62,310 nucleotides of DNA, from assembly GCF_039539445.1 (NCBI RefSeq), contig NZ_BAABDD010000027.1:1-62310 (forward strand). The letters run 5' to 3'. This document shows positions 27,071-37,096 of this stretch, one piece after another. This DNA comes from Salinactinospora qingdaonensis. GTDB lineage: Bacteria; Actinomycetota; Actinomycetes; Streptosporangiales; Streptosporangiaceae. The number at the start of each line of letters is the position of its first letter. Position 1 is the first letter of the stretch. The position numbers were made by a program, and so were the translations under genes. The notes beneath the pieces are model-generated. The model did not search any database, had not been told where the DNA came from, and worked only from the letters and a program-made list of their open reading frames with translations.

Positions 27071-29365
27071 CTAGGTGTTCTCACCACCGCGTGCGCTGCG
27101 GGTGCGGCGACGCCGCCGCTCTCCCTCACCGGAGGCGCCCTCCTCGGTGGCCGCCTCGGCGCTCTGCTCGGCGGAAACGTCCTTCTCCTCGCTCTCGGTG
27201 TCGATGACGTCGACGGGAACGAGGGAGAGCTTGCCACGGTCGTCGATCTCGCGGATCTCGACCTGGATCTTCTCCCCGATGCTGACCACGTCGTCGAGGT
27301 TTTCGATGCGCTGGCCGCCGTGGAGCTTACGGATCTGCGAGATGTGCAGCAGACCGTCCTTGCCCGGCAGCAGCGACACGAACGCGCCGAAGGCCGTGGT
27401 CTTGACGACGGTGCCCAGGTAGCGGTCACCGACCTCGGGCATGGTCGGGTTGGCGATGCTGTTGATCGTGTCGCGCGCCGCCTCGGCCGAGGGGCCGTCG
27501 GTGGCGCCGATGTAGATCGTGCCGTCGTCCTCGATGGTGATCTCGGCGCCGGTGTCGTCCTGGATCGAGTTGATCATCTTGCCCTTGGGGCCGATGACCT
27601 CGCCGATCTTTTCGACAGGCACCTTGACGGTGAGGATGCGCGGCGCGTGCGGGCTCATCTCGGACGGACGCTCGATGGCTTCGGCCATGACGTCGAGGAT
27701 GGCCAGCCGCGCGCCCCGAGCCTGCTGGAGTGCGGCCGTCAGCACGGAGGCCGGGATACCGTCGAGTTTGGTGTCAAGCTGGAGCGCGGTGATCACCTCG
27801 CGGGTACCGGCGACCTTGAAGTCCATGTCGCCGTAAGCGTCCTCAGCGCCGAGGATGTCGGTGAGCGTGACGTACTCGTCGCCTTCACGGATGAGGCCCA
27901 TCGCGATACCGGCCACCATGTCCTTGAGGGGCACGCCCGCCGACATCAGCGACATCGTCGAGGCGCACACCGAGCCCATCGAGGTGGAGCCGTTGGAGCC
28001 GATCGCCTCCGAGACCTGCCTGATGGCGTACGGGAATTCCTCGCGGGACGGCAGAACCGGCAGGATCGCCCGCTCGGCCAGCGCACCGTGGCCGATCTCG
28101 CGCCGCTTGGGCGAACCGACACGGCCCGTCTCACCCGTGGAGTAGGGCGGCATGTTGTAGTTATGCATGTAGCGCTTGGTCCGCTCAGGGTTGAGCGTGT
28201 CGACGATCTGCTCCATGCGCAGCATGTTCAGGGTGGTGACCCCGAGGATCTGCGTCTCGCCGCGCTCGAACAGCGCCGAACCGTGCACGCGCGGCAGCAG
28301 GTCGGCTTGGGCGGCGAGCTGGCGGATGTCCTTGACCCCGCGGCCGTCGATGCGGATCTTCTCGCTGGTGATGCGCTCGCGTACGAGCTGCTTGGTCAGC
28401 GCTTTGAAGGCGGCGCCGACCTCCTTTTCGCGGCCCTCGAAGTCTTCAAGCAGCTTCTCGGCGGCCACCGACTTGACGCGCTCCAGCTCTGCTTCGCGGT
28501 CTTGCTTGCTGGCGATGGTGAGCGCCTGCGCCAGCTCGCCGCGGACCTCCCGCTCGATGGCGGCGTAAACGTCGTCCTCGTAGTCGAGGAAGATCGGGAA
28601 CTCGTCGGTCTCCTTGGCGGCCTGCTCGGCAAGGGTCTCCTGAGCCTTGCAGAGGGTCTTGATGAAGGGCTTGGCCGCTTCCAGCCCTTCAGCGACGATC
28701 TGCTCGTTGGGGCCGGTGGCACCGTTGGCGATCAGGTCGAAGGTGGTGGGCGTGGCCTCAGCCTCGACCATCATGATGGCGACGTCGCCGTCGTCGAGCG
28801 TTCGCCCGGCCACGACCATGTCGAACGTAGCGTCGGCGAGTTCGGTGTGGGTGGGAAACGCGACCCACTGCCCCTCGATGAGGGCCACCCGGACGCCCCC
28901 GATGGGGCCGGAGAACGGCAACCCGGCGAGCTGAGTCGACATGGAGGCCGCGTTGATGGCGACGACGTCGTAGAGGTGCTCGGGGTGCAGCGTCATGATC
29001 GTCTCGACGATCTGGATCTCGTTGCGCAGGCCGTGCTGGAACGACGGGCGCAGCGGACGATCGATGAGGCGGCAGGTGAGGATGGCGTCCTCGGAAGGGC
29101 GCCCCTCACGGCGGAAGAACGAGCCCGGAATCCGGCCCGCGGCGTACATGCGCTCCTCGACGTCGACCGTCAACGGGAAGAAGTCGAGGTTGTCCTTGGG
29201 ACGGCGAGACGCCGTGGTTGCCGAGAGCACCATGGTCTCGTTGTCGAGGTAGGCCACGGCCGAGCCTGCGGCCTGTCGGGCCAACCGGCCCGTTTCGAAC
29301 CTAAGGGTCCGGGAGCCGAAGCGGCCGTTGTCGATGACAGCCTCGGCGGAATACGCGCCCTCCAT
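27071..29365 (-). CDS. pnp: Polyribonucleotide nucleotidyltransferase (PNPase)
   Basis: A 764-residue phosphorolytic 3'-5' exoribonuclease, which in actinomycetes also polyadenylates RNA. Two RNase PH domains flank an alpha-helical domain; a KH domain (EKIGEVIGPKGKMINSIQ) and an S1 domain (LGTVVKTTAFGAFVSL) follow, then an acidic and Arg-rich tail. The ATG follows TAGGAGG. rpsO precedes it, the usual order in bacteria, but here with its own terminator and a ~600-bp gap, so pnp probably has its own promoter. Confidence 0.97.
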   Translation of the reverse strand: MEGAYSAEAVIDNGRFGSRTLRFETGRLARQAAGSAVAYLDNETMVLSATTASRRPKDNLDFFPLTVDVEERMYAAGRIPGSFFRREGRPSEDAILTCRLIDRPLRPSFQHGLRNEIQIVETIMTLHPEHLYDVVAINAASMSTQLAGLPFSGPIGGVRVALIEGQWVAFPTHTELADATFDMVVAGRTLDDGDVAIMMVEAEATPTTFDLIANGATGPNEQIVAEGLEAAKPFIKTLCKAQETLAEQAAKETDEFPIFLDYEDDVYAAIEREVRGELAQALTIASKQDREAELERVKSVAAEKLLEDFEGREKEVGAAFKALTKQLVRERITSEKIRIDGRGVKDIRQLAAQADLLPRVHGSALFERGETQILGVTTLNMLRMEQIVDTLNPERTKRYMHNYNMPPYSTGETGRVGSPKRREIGHGALAERAILPVLPSREEFPYAIRQVSEAIGSNGSTSMGSVCASTMSLMSAGVPLKDMVAGIAMGLIREGDEYVTLTDILGAEDAYGDMDFKVAGTREVITALQLDTKLDGIPASVLTAALQQARGARLAILDVMAEAIERPSEMSPHAPRILTVKVPVEKIGEVIGPKGKMINSIQDDTGAEITIEDDGTIYIGATDGPSAEAARDTINSIANPTMPEVGDRYLGTVVKTTAFGAFVSLLPGKDGLLHISQIRKLHGGQRIENLDDVVSIGEKIQVEIREIDDRGKLSLVPVDVIDTESEEKDVSAEQSAEAATEEGASGEGERRRRRTRSARGGENT

Positions 29366-29956
29366 GGGCGACCTCCTACACGGTATGGGTCGTGGTCCCG
29401 CGTCCGTGCCCCAGACAAGTCGTCGAGAGTCTTCTCGACCGTCGACGAGCCGAGCGCTGTGCTCAGCGCGCGATGGTCGGTAGAGCCGGCCATCGATCGA
29501 AGCTCGCGGCCTACCCGGAAGGCATGCCGCGAACCACTACCGAGGACCGGCCTCGACGTACGCCATAAGGTAGGCAGGCGCGGGAACGATACTGATACTG
29601 GCCCGGTTGGGCCAGGTGTTTACGATTGTGGCTCGCTGATTCAGTTGTCTATCGGTTCACGTGGCCGATACCCACTGGCTGTGATGCCTATTCTTGGCGC
29701 CCTTTCTCGACCTCAACGGGCGGAAAGGCCCGGCCGGTCCGCCAGCGCGGACCCACCGGTGAGCCCGCGACCCCGCCGGCCACTACCCCCGGCCCGCGTG
29801 GTCGCCCTAGCGTGCGACCGTTCCACCCCCAACGTGAACGGATGCGACAGGCGTACGGCCGCGGCCCGGGAAGCAGCCCGCACCGCAGTCGCCTTCGACG
29901 CGCGGATCGGTGCGGCCTCACACCACCTCACGCCAAACTGTTAGCACCACAGTACT
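29366..29956. other. Gene-free pnp upstream region
   Basis: About 590 bp between pnp and the rpsO terminator. It should contain the pnp promoter and a long 5' leader, since PNPase commonly controls its own message there. I see no convincing -35/-10 pair and no gene; open frames in it are short and without start signals. Confidence 0.5.
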
Positions 29957-29984
29957 AAGAAAGGGAGCGGCCGTGGCCACTCCC
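29957..29984 (-). terminator. Intrinsic terminator of rpsO
   Basis: On the minus strand GGGAG-T-GGCC, a 2-nt loop and GGCC-G-CTCCC form a stem with a single mismatch, followed at once by TTTCTT. It is one of the few hairpins here with a U-tract. It lies about 55 nt beyond the rpsO stop. Confidence 0.7.
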
Positions 29985-30038
29985 CTGATCAGTGCCTTCG
30001 GCGTCGCCCGTACTGTCGATACCGGGAGCGAGACGCCG

Positions 30039-30308
30039 TCAGCGCCGCAGCCCGAGACGCTCGATGAGACTGCGGTAGCGCGAAATATCCTTCTTCGCAA
30101 CGTATTGCAGCAGCCGACGGCGCCGACCGACCATGAGGAGCAGACCACGCCGGCTGTGGTGGTCGTGCTTGTGCGTCTTCAGGTGCTCGGTCAGCTCGAT
30201 GATCTGGTGGGTCAGCAGCGCGACCTGAACCTCGGGAGAGCCGGTGTCGCCCTCTTTAGTGGCGTACTCGGCGATGATCTCGTTCTTCTTTGCGGTGTCG
30301 AGGGACAC
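30039..30308 (-). CDS. rpsO: 30S ribosomal protein S15
   Basis: An 89-residue primary 16S rRNA-binding protein of the small subunit; full length for the family. KNEIIAEYATKEGDTGSPEVQ at the start (split across the first helices) and RRGLLLMVGRRRRLLQYVAKKD are the S15 signatures. GTG start after AAGGAGTGCC. It is followed by an intrinsic terminator, so it is expressed apart from pnp. Confidence 0.97.
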   Translation of the reverse strand: MSLDTAKKNEIIAEYATKEGDTGSPEVQVALLTHQIIELTEHLKTHKHDHHSRRGLLLMVGRRRRLLQYVAKKDISRYRSLIERLGLRR

Positions 30309-30564
30309 GGCACTCCTTCTTGCTTACGTGATGCGCGATCTCTTGCACATTGCCCCACGCCGTGGTTGCGCGGGGCCGGTGACCATGCGCACCCACAGTC
30401 ACCGGAAGTCATGGACGATACTCATGCGGCGCGGGCTCCACCGGGGCCACGGCGCGTGATGGCATGAGCGATGCGCCGGCGATCTCTACCAGCGTTGTCC
30501 TAGCTTACTAGCCCAGCACGACCGCGCGGGCCATGGTAGGGCCGGCGAGGTGGGAGCGGTCCCC

Positions 30565-31506
30565 TCACTCCAACAACAGCTCGCGGCTGCGCTCGACATC
30601 GCGCGCCATAGCGGCGATGAGCTCGTCGATGCTGTCGAAGCGCAGCATCGGCCGGATGTGATGGATGAAGTCCACCGCCGCGAGCTTGCCGTACAGGTCG
30701 AGGTCGTCGCGGTCGAGAGCGTAGGCCTCTACCGTGCGGCCGGCTCCCTCGAAGGTGGGGTTACTGCCGACCGAGATCGCGGCGGGCCACTGCGTCTCCC
30801 CTGCCGCTTCCTGCGGCGAAGCAGCGGTGAGCAGCAGACGGCCGGCGTAGACGCCGTCAGCGGGAACCGTGCTCTCCGGCGGGAAATCAAGGTTGGCGGT
30901 GGGGTAGCCCAACAGCTCCCGGCCGCGCGCCGCGCCGTGCACCACAGTCCCCGACAGCCGGTGGGGGCGCCCCAGCGCGGCAGCGGCCCCCTCGACGTCG
31001 CCGGCGGCCAGCCGATCGCGGATGCGCTGCGCGGTGATCACCTCAGTGTCGGCCACCGGCGCGACGGTCTCCACAGTGACGTCATGCTTGTCGCCGAACT
31101 CGCGCAACGTCGCGACGTCGCCGTCGCCACCGAAGCGGACATGCTCACCGGCCACGAGCACCGTCGCCCCCAGCCGATCGACAAGCACGTCACGGACGAG
31201 GTCGGCCGGTGCGAGGGGTGTGGCGGTGCTGGGCAACACGCATACCGCGTCGACGCCGACCGCGGCGAGTAGTTCGTCTCGACGCTCGGCAGGAGTCAAC
31301 GTCGATGCCGGCTGCTGCGACGTCTCAGCAGGAGCGGCGGGGGCGAGGATCGCCACGACCAGCGGGCAGTCAAGGTCGCGGGCACGCTGCCGCGCGCGTT
31401 CAAGGACCGCCTGGTGACCACGGTGCACCCCGTCGAACACCCCGAAGGTGACCACCGATCGTCCCCACCCCTGGGGGATCTCTTCCGGGCCGAGCCAGCG
31501 ACGCAC
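30565..31506 (-). CDS. ribF: Bifunctional riboflavin kinase/FAD synthetase
   Basis: A 313-residue enzyme making FMN and then FAD. The N-terminal nucleotidyltransferase domain carries FGVFDGVHRGHQAVL, and the C-terminal flavokinase domain carries GYPTANLDF. I prefer the GTG at 31506, nine nt after GGGGAG; a TTG three codons earlier touches that site. It lies between truB and rpsO, the conserved actinobacterial place. No FMN riboswitch is visible upstream. Confidence 0.94.
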   Translation of the reverse strand: MRRWLGPEEIPQGWGRSVVTFGVFDGVHRGHQAVLERARQRARDLDCPLVVAILAPAAPAETSQQPASTLTPAERRDELLAAVGVDAVCVLPSTATPLAPADLVRDVLVDRLGATVLVAGEHVRFGGDGDVATLREFGDKHDVTVETVAPVADTEVITAQRIRDRLAAGDVEGAAAALGRPHRLSGTVVHGAARGRELLGYPTANLDFPPESTVPADGVYAGRLLLTAASPQEAAGETQWPAAISVGSNPTFEGAGRTVEAYALDRDDLDLYGKLAAVDFIHHIRPMLRFDSIDELIAAMARDVERSRELLLE

Positions 31507-31661
31507 CTTGTCCAACTCCCCTCACGCCGATCGGCTTATTCCCCCATCAGGCTGCCACGTTCCCGGAACCGTCCCCGACATCGCGTCCGGCTTGCCGTAA
31601 CCGCGACACCCCACGGAGGCACCCATGCCACCACAGACACCGGTGAGCGGGGGCAGTGCTC

Positions 31662-32579
31662 TTACCCCGTGGCAAAGACCACGATGGGCTTGCTGTAGGC
31701 GCGGGGGCCGGTGTGTTCCTCGGCGAGGGCGATGACGGTGCCGTCCGGGGCGAACAGCCCGATGGGGCCGGCACCAAGACCGGCGGCGGAGATGCGGTTG
31801 CCGTGGGAGACTTTGCGTGCCTCATCGGGGGTGAGCGTTCGCGTGGGAAACGCTGCGGCCACCGCCTCCGACAGCGACAGCGCGGTGAAGTCGGCGGCGA
31901 GCTGGTCGAGGGTGCGGGCAGCGGCGATATCGTAGGGCCCCACGCGGGTGCGGCGCAGCGCCGTGAGGTGGCCGCCCACGCCCAGCGCCGCGCCAAGGTC
32001 ACGGGCGAGAGCCCGAACGTAGGTGCCGCTGGAGCAGGTGATGGTGGCGTCGACGTCGACGAGGGGAACATCGGCGGCGGCGACCCGCCGAATGTCGGTG
32101 ACCCGAAACTCCGACACGGTGACCGAGCGGGCCTTGAGCTCGACCTGCTCGCCGGAGCGCGCTTTCTTATAGGCTCGCTCACCGTTCACCTTGACGGCGC
32201 TGACCTGCGGCGGGACCTGTTCGATGGTGCCGGTGAGCGCGGCGACACCCGCCTGGATCGCCGCGTCGGTGACTCCGGCAGCGCCGCTGCGCTCCACCAC
32301 GTCCCCTTGAGCATCCTCAGTGACGGTGCGCTCCCCGAGGCGGATCGTGGTCTCGTAGACCTTCTCGGTGAGGGTGAGGTGGCCCAGCAGCCGCGTGGCC
32401 TTACCCACGCCCAGCACCAACACCCCGGTGGCCATCGGGTCGAGAGTGCCGGCATGGCCGACCCGGCGGGTTCCGGCGATGCGCCGCATCCGCCCCACCA
32501 CGTCGTGTGAAGTCCAGTCGGCGGGCTTGTCGACGATGATGACACTGCCGGCGCTGCCGCCGTCACCGTTGCTACTCAT
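31662..32579 (-). CDS. truB: tRNA pseudouridine(55) synthase TruB
   Basis: A 305-residue enzyme making the universal pseudouridine 55 in the T-loop of tRNAs. The catalytic aspartate is in VGHAGTLDPMATGVL, and KVYETTIRLG and CSSGTYVRALARDLG are the other family motifs. The C-terminal ~80 residues are a PUA-like RNA-binding extension. A ~240-bp gap with a dispersed repeat separates it from rbfA. Confidence 0.95.
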   Translation of the reverse strand: MSSNGDGGSAGSVIIVDKPADWTSHDVVGRMRRIAGTRRVGHAGTLDPMATGVLVLGVGKATRLLGHLTLTEKVYETTIRLGERTVTEDAQGDVVERSGAAGVTDAAIQAGVAALTGTIEQVPPQVSAVKVNGERAYKKARSGEQVELKARSVTVSEFRVTDIRRVAAADVPLVDVDATITCSSGTYVRALARDLGAALGVGGHLTALRRTRVGPYDIAAARTLDQLAADFTALSLSEAVAAAFPTRTLTPDEARKVSHGNRISAAGLGAGPIGLFAPDGTVIALAEEHTGPRAYSKPIVVFATG

Positions 32580-32700
32580 ATGGGGATGGATGTTTCCTCG
32601 TCACTCGGGAAGGTGAGGAGCCACGGGCGCGAGCCGACCAGGGCTGCGGCCCGCGGCTGAGTTCTGTTTTTGAACGGCTGAGGTGTGGGCCGTTGGGAAT

Positions 32701-32748
32701 GTTCTTCGTTCGCTCGCGCCTCGATCGCTTCGCGGTCTCGGCAGCCGG
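32701..32748 (+). repeat. Palindromic ~40-bp dispersed element, copy C (solo)
   Basis: TTCGTTCGCTCGCGCCTCG, then ATCGCTTCGCGGTCTCGGC, differs from copies A and B at three or four positions; one change (CGCGGTC) weakens the central hairpin. No inverted partner is found in the 240-bp truB-rbfA gap, so it is a single, probably older copy inside a translation operon. Confidence 0.65.
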
Positions 32749-32819
32749 CGGGGCGACGGCGGAGGCATCCCCCCACTTTCCCCCACCGCCCGCTCGCGCC
32801 GCTTCCACACAACTGAAAC

Positions 32820-33260
32820 CTAGGCGTCCTCGTCGTCGTACTCGCGGGGAACCTTGTAGGGGTCGGCCTCACCGGCGGGTTCGGCGGCGGCAGCGGCCCT
32901 GGCCACATCGGCGTCAGCGGCGCGGGCCTTGGCCAGCAGTTCCTCGATGTGCTTGGCGTTCTCCTGTAGTTCGTCAGCGACGAACGTAAGGCTGGGCGTG
33001 TGACGCAGCCCGGTTTGGCGGCCCACTTCAGTGCGGATCACGCCCTTGGCGCTCTCCAGCGCCGCCGCGCTGCCGGCCTTCTCCTCCGCTGAGCCGAAGA
33101 CCGTGTAGTAGACCGTGGCGTCGCGCAGATCGTTGGTGATCCGGGCGTCGGTGACGGTGATGAAACCCAGCCGAGGATCTTTGATGCGGCGCTCCAGCAT
33201 CTCGGCGACGATCCGCTGGATGCGGTCGGCCAACCTGCGCGCGCGTGCGGCGTCAACCAT
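32820..33260 (-). CDS. rbfA: Ribosome-binding factor A
   Basis: A 146-residue KH-like factor needed for late 30S maturation and 16S 5'-end processing. ARARRLADRIQRIVAEML, KDPRLGFITVTDARIT and RHTPSLTFVAD are the RbfA hallmarks. The acidic, Ala-rich tail beyond residue ~120 is variable in the family. It starts 5 nt after the DUF503 stop. Confidence 0.95.
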   Translation of the reverse strand: MVDAARARRLADRIQRIVAEMLERRIKDPRLGFITVTDARITNDLRDATVYYTVFGSAEEKAGSAAALESAKGVIRTEVGRQTGLRHTPSLTFVADELQENAKHIEELLAKARAADADVARAAAAAEPAGEADPYKVPREYDDEDA

Positions 33261-33265
33261 GGTCG

Positions 33266-33562
33266 TTATTCTTCCTCTTGATTGAACAGCCGCTGGCGCG
33301 CGGAAAGCAGTTCGACCTCGGGGCGCCCGGCGACCAGGCGCTCACAGGAGTCAAGCAGCTCCACGCAGTGGGCGGCCGTAGTGGACACAACGGCGATACC
33401 GATCTCGGAGCGCCGGTACAAGTCCTGGGCGCCGGTTTCTGCGGCAGAAACCGAGTACTTGCGTTGCAGTTCGGCGACGATGGGTCGCACCACGGAACGC
33501 TTCTGCTTCAACGAACGAACGTCGCCCAGCAGGATATCCAGGGTCAAGGCCCCGATGAACAC
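33266..33562 (-). CDS. DUF503 domain protein (YlxP-like)
   Basis: A 98-residue small protein: FIGALTLDILLGDVRSLKQKRS and KYSVSAAETGAQDLYRRSEIG define DUF503, whose members sit between infB and rbfA in many Gram-positive bacteria and are thought to bind RNA. The GTG at 33562 follows GAGGTGA and gives the usual family start; upstream in-frame sequence is unrelated. Role inferred only from context. Confidence 0.9.
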   Translation of the reverse strand: MFIGALTLDILLGDVRSLKQKRSVVRPIVAELQRKYSVSAAETGAQDLYRRSEIGIAVVSTTAAHCVELLDSCERLVAGRPEVELLSARQRLFNQEEE

Positions 33563-33697
33563 GGACTCACCTCGTGAATTGTCCTGACGTGGTGACCGGC
33601 CCGTGCCGGGGCGCTGCACCCCGGCACGGTACACCCACGGGTGCGGGCCCCGGCCAAGGCCGGGGCCCGGAAACCGCGCATAGGTGCGGTGGATCGG

Positions 33698-36600
33698 TTA
33701 GTCGCGCGGCTTCTCGCGCATCTCGAAGGTTTCGATGACATCGTCGATGCGCAGATCGTTGTAGCCGACGCCGATACCACACTCGTAGCCGTCGCGTACC
33801 TCGACGACGTCGTCCTTGAAGCGGCGCAGCGACTCGACCGTGAGGTTGTCGGAGATGACCACGCCGTCGCGGATGAGCCGCGCCTTAGCGTTTCGGCGCA
33901 TGACACCGTCACGGACGATGACACCGGCGATGTTGCCGATCTTGGGCACCTTGAAGACCTCGCGGATCTCGGCGGAGCCGAGCTGGACCTCCTCGTAGAT
34001 GGGCTTGAGCATGCCCTTGAGGGCGGCCTCGACGTCGTCGATGGCCTGGTAGATGACCGAGTAGTAGCGGATATCCACGCCCATGCGGTCGGCAAGCTCG
34101 CTGTTCTTGCCTTCCGGACGGACATTGAACCCGACGATGATCGCCCCCGCGGAGGCCGCAAGGTTGATGTCGTTCTGCGTGATCGCGCCGACGCCGCGGC
34201 CGATGACGCGGATGCTGACCTCGTCGCCGCCGGCCTCGATCTTGAGCAGCGACTCTTCCAAGGCCTCAACCGAACCGGACATGTCACCCTTGATGAGCAG
34301 GAGCAGCTCGTCGCGCTCCCCTTCTTCGAGGGTCTTCTGCCAGTTCTCCAGCGTGACGCGACGGGTGGCCCGCGCCTGCTGGGCGAACCGCTCGCGCGCC
34401 TCTCGCTGCTGGGCGATCTGGCGGGCCACCCGGTCGTCCTTGACGACCAGGAAGCTGTCGCCGGCGCTGGGCACGTTGGTGAGCCCGAGCACCTGGACCG
34501 GCCGCGAGGGCTCGGCCTCCTGCACGTTCTTGCCGTTCTCATCGAGCATGGCCCGAACGCGCCCGAAGGCGTCGCCGCAGACGATCGAATCGCCCACGCG
34601 CAGGGTGCCGCGCTGCACCAGAACGGTGGCCATGGAGCCACGGCCGCGGTCGAGGTAAGCCTCGATCGCGATGCCCTGGGCCTCCTGCGTGGGGTTGGCC
34701 CGCAGGTCAAGGGCGGCGTCGGAGGTCAACACCACAGCCTCAAGCAGAGCGTCGATGTTGATCGCCTGGCGCGCGGAGATCTCCACAACCTGCGTATCGC
34801 CGCCGTACTCCTCGGCGACCAACCCGTACTCGGTGAGCTGAGCCCGCACCTTGTTCGGATCGGCGCCTTCGACGTCGATCTTGTTGAGCGCGACCACGAT
34901 GGGCACGTCGGCGGCCTTGGCGTGATCGATGGCCTCCGCTGTCTGGGGCTTCACCCCGTCGTCGGCGGCGACTACCAGCACGGCGATGTCGGTGGCCTGC
35001 GCACCGCGGGCACGCATGGCGGTGAACGCTTCGTGACCCGGGGTGTCGATGAAGGTGATCTTGCGATCCTCTTCGTCGACCTCGGTGGAGACCTGGTAGG
35101 CACCGATGTGCTGGGTGATGCCGCCGGCCTCGCCGCTGACCACGTTGGTGTTGCGGATGGTGTCGAGCAGGCGGGTCTTACCGTGATCGACGTGACCCAT
35201 GACGGTGACCACCGGCGGACGCGCCTGGAGGTCCTCATCGCCGCCTTGGTCCTCGCCGAACTCGATGGAGAACGACTCCAGCAGCTCCCGGTCCTCGTCT
35301 TCGGGACTAACGACCTCGACCTTGTACTGCAACTCATCGCCGAGCAGCATCAGCGTCTCGTCGGGCAGCGACTGGGTCGCCGTGACCATCTCGCCCAGGT
35401 GCATCATCACCTGGATCAGCGCAGCCGGGTTGACCTCGATCTTGTCGCCGAAATCGGCCAGCGAGGCGCCGCGGGACAGTCGAATGGTCTGACCGTTGCC
35501 GCGCGAGATCTTGACGCCACCAAACGAGGGCGCCTGCATCTCGTTGAACTCTTGGCGACGCTGCTTCTTGGACTTGCGCGCACGCCCCGGACGACCGCCG
35601 GGACGACCGAACGCACCGGCTGTACCGCCACGGCCGCGGCCTCCGCCACCGGGGCGGCCACCGAAACCGCCACCACCGGGACGCGGTCCGGCGCCGGTAC
35701 CGGTGCCACCGCCGCCACCGCCCCCGCTGCGGGGACCCGTGCTGACGGCTCCACCACTACGGTTGCCGCCGCGGCCACCACCGCCGCCACGGCCACCGCC
35801 ACCGCCGCCACCGCGGCCTCCGCCGCCGGGCTGGGGCGGACGCGAAGATGGCATGTTCATCGGGCTCGGTCGCGGCCCACCGGGACGGGGGCCGACGTTG
35901 GCCGGCGTGGGGCGCGAGCCCTTGCCCTCGCCACCACTGGAGGTGCCGCTGCTGGCGGGAGCGTTACCCGAACGCGGCGGTTGCGGACGCGGGGACTGCC
36001 CCCGAGGCGGCTGCGGGCGAGGCGAGCCACCGCCGGCGGAACCGGGACGGGACCCACCGCGGTCGCCGCGCTGGTTGGACGTACCGCCCTGGCCGCCCTG
36101 CTGGCCCTGGCCGCCTTGTCCTGACTGGCCACCACCTTGGCCGCCCTGCTGGCCCTGGCCCGACTGGCCGCCTTGCTGCCCCGAACGCGGGCCCGGCTTC
36201 GGGGCGGGCTTGGAGCCCATGCCGGTAGCCGTGGAAGCGAAGGGGTTGTTCCCCGGACGCGGGCCGGGGCGCGGCGCGGAGCGCGAGCCCTTGCCCTCGC
36301 CGCCGCGACCGGAGCGGTCGCCACGGTCCCCGCGGTCACCGCGCTCGCCACGGTCACCGCGCTCGCTGCGGTCGCCGCGCTGGCCCGGCGGGCCCGGCTT
36401 GGGAGCGGGCTTGCTCCCCGAGGAACGCGGACCCGGCTTGGGGGCGTTACCACTGGGTGCCGTGGGGCGAGCTCCCGGCTTGGGGCCGGGTTTGGGAGCC
36501 GGCCGGGGGCCGGGCTTGGGAGCCGGCCGCGAACCAGCGGCAGAATCGCTGGCGCCGTTCTCCTCGACGTGTTCAGTGGGAGCCGACTGTGCTTGCTGGG

Positions 36601-36877
36601 TCGGCTGGGACTGCTGTTGCGAAGCTGCCTTGGACTCGCCCTGGGGACGCGGCTTCGACTCCGCCTGACGGGACTTGCTCTGGCCGTCCTGTTGCTGTTC
36701 CGTGGCCGGGGCCGCGGAACCATTGTTGAAAGCTTCTTTCAGCCGACGAACGACAGGCGCTTCGATCGTCGACGACGCCGAACGTACGAATTCACCCATT
36801 TCATTGAGCTTGGCCAAAACGGCCTTGCTCTCGACTCCGAACTCCTTCGCGAGCTCGTATACCCGGACCTTCGCCAC
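33698..36877 (-). CDS. infB: Translation initiation factor IF-2
   Basis: A 1059-residue GTPase that delivers initiator tRNA to the 30S subunit. IF2-N domain at residues 1-50 (VYELAKEFGVESKAVLAKL), then ~380 residues of Gly/Pro/Arg/Gln low complexity, and a conserved core. G1 (GHVDHGKT) is at about 556, followed by DTPGHEAF and NKID; domains II-IV follow. The GTG start has GAGGAGA. The N-terminal region is longer than in E. coli, as common in high-GC actinomycetes; runs of glycine (residues ~350-410) are extreme. Confidence 0.97.
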   Translation of the reverse strand: MAKVRVYELAKEFGVESKAVLAKLNEMGEFVRSASSTIEAPVVRRLKEAFNNGSAAPATEQQQDGQSKSRQAESKPRPQGESKAASQQQSQPTQQAQSAPTEHVEENGASDSAAGSRPAPKPGPRPAPKPGPKPGARPTAPSGNAPKPGPRSSGSKPAPKPGPPGQRGDRSERGDRGERGDRGDRGDRSGRGGEGKGSRSAPRPGPRPGNNPFASTATGMGSKPAPKPGPRSGQQGGQSGQGQQGGQGGGQSGQGGQGQQGGQGGTSNQRGDRGGSRPGSAGGGSPRPQPPRGQSPRPQPPRSGNAPASSGTSSGGEGKGSRPTPANVGPRPGGPRPSPMNMPSSRPPQPGGGGRGGGGGGGRGGGGGRGGNRSGGAVSTGPRSGGGGGGGTGTGAGPRPGGGGFGGRPGGGGRGRGGTAGAFGRPGGRPGRARKSKKQRRQEFNEMQAPSFGGVKISRGNGQTIRLSRGASLADFGDKIEVNPAALIQVMMHLGEMVTATQSLPDETLMLLGDELQYKVEVVSPEDEDRELLESFSIEFGEDQGGDEDLQARPPVVTVMGHVDHGKTRLLDTIRNTNVVSGEAGGITQHIGAYQVSTEVDEEDRKITFIDTPGHEAFTAMRARGAQATDIAVLVVAADDGVKPQTAEAIDHAKAADVPIVVALNKIDVEGADPNKVRAQLTEYGLVAEEYGGDTQVVEISARQAINIDALLEAVVLTSDAALDLRANPTQEAQGIAIEAYLDRGRGSMATVLVQRGTLRVGDSIVCGDAFGRVRAMLDENGKNVQEAEPSRPVQVLGLTNVPSAGDSFLVVKDDRVARQIAQQREARERFAQQARATRRVTLENWQKTLEEGERDELLLLIKGDMSGSVEALEESLLKIEAGGDEVSIRVIGRGVGAITQNDINLAASAGAIIVGFNVRPEGKNSELADRMGVDIRYYSVIYQAIDDVEAALKGMLKPIYEEVQLGSAEIREVFKVPKIGNIAGVIVRDGVMRRNAKARLIRDGVVISDNLTVESLRRFKDDVVEVRDGYECGIGVGYNDLRIDDVIETFEMREKPRD

Positions 36878-37096
36878 TGCTCTCCTCTACTTCGGTCCGG
36901 GACATGGGTTTGCGCCGGACCGTCGCTAGCTTGACGTACTCATCGCTGCGTACTCATCGAGCGCTCATCGCAATCTCGACCCGCTTCCGACTCGTCGTTA
37001 CACAACAATGGACCAACTACATCGGACATGCCGACATGGCTGAACCGCCGACCGTCCGGTTCTTATAACCAGCGCGCCAGCGTAACCATTCCAACC

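Noticed and set aside
26807..29944. A 1045-codon open frame on the plus strand opposite pnp and the M16 gene
   Set aside because: It is the complement-frame shadow of strongly coding high-GC genes; no domain, and pnp on the other strand is unambiguous.
29972..30467. A GTG-initiated plus-strand frame with AAAGGGAG before it
   Set aside because: The purine box is part of the rpsO terminator stem, and the frame continues antisense through rpsO.
33641..36124. An 827-codon open frame on the plus strand opposite infB
   Set aside because: Same cause: composition is a mirror of the IF-2 gene, with Ala/Thr-rich low complexity from the glycine-rich region.
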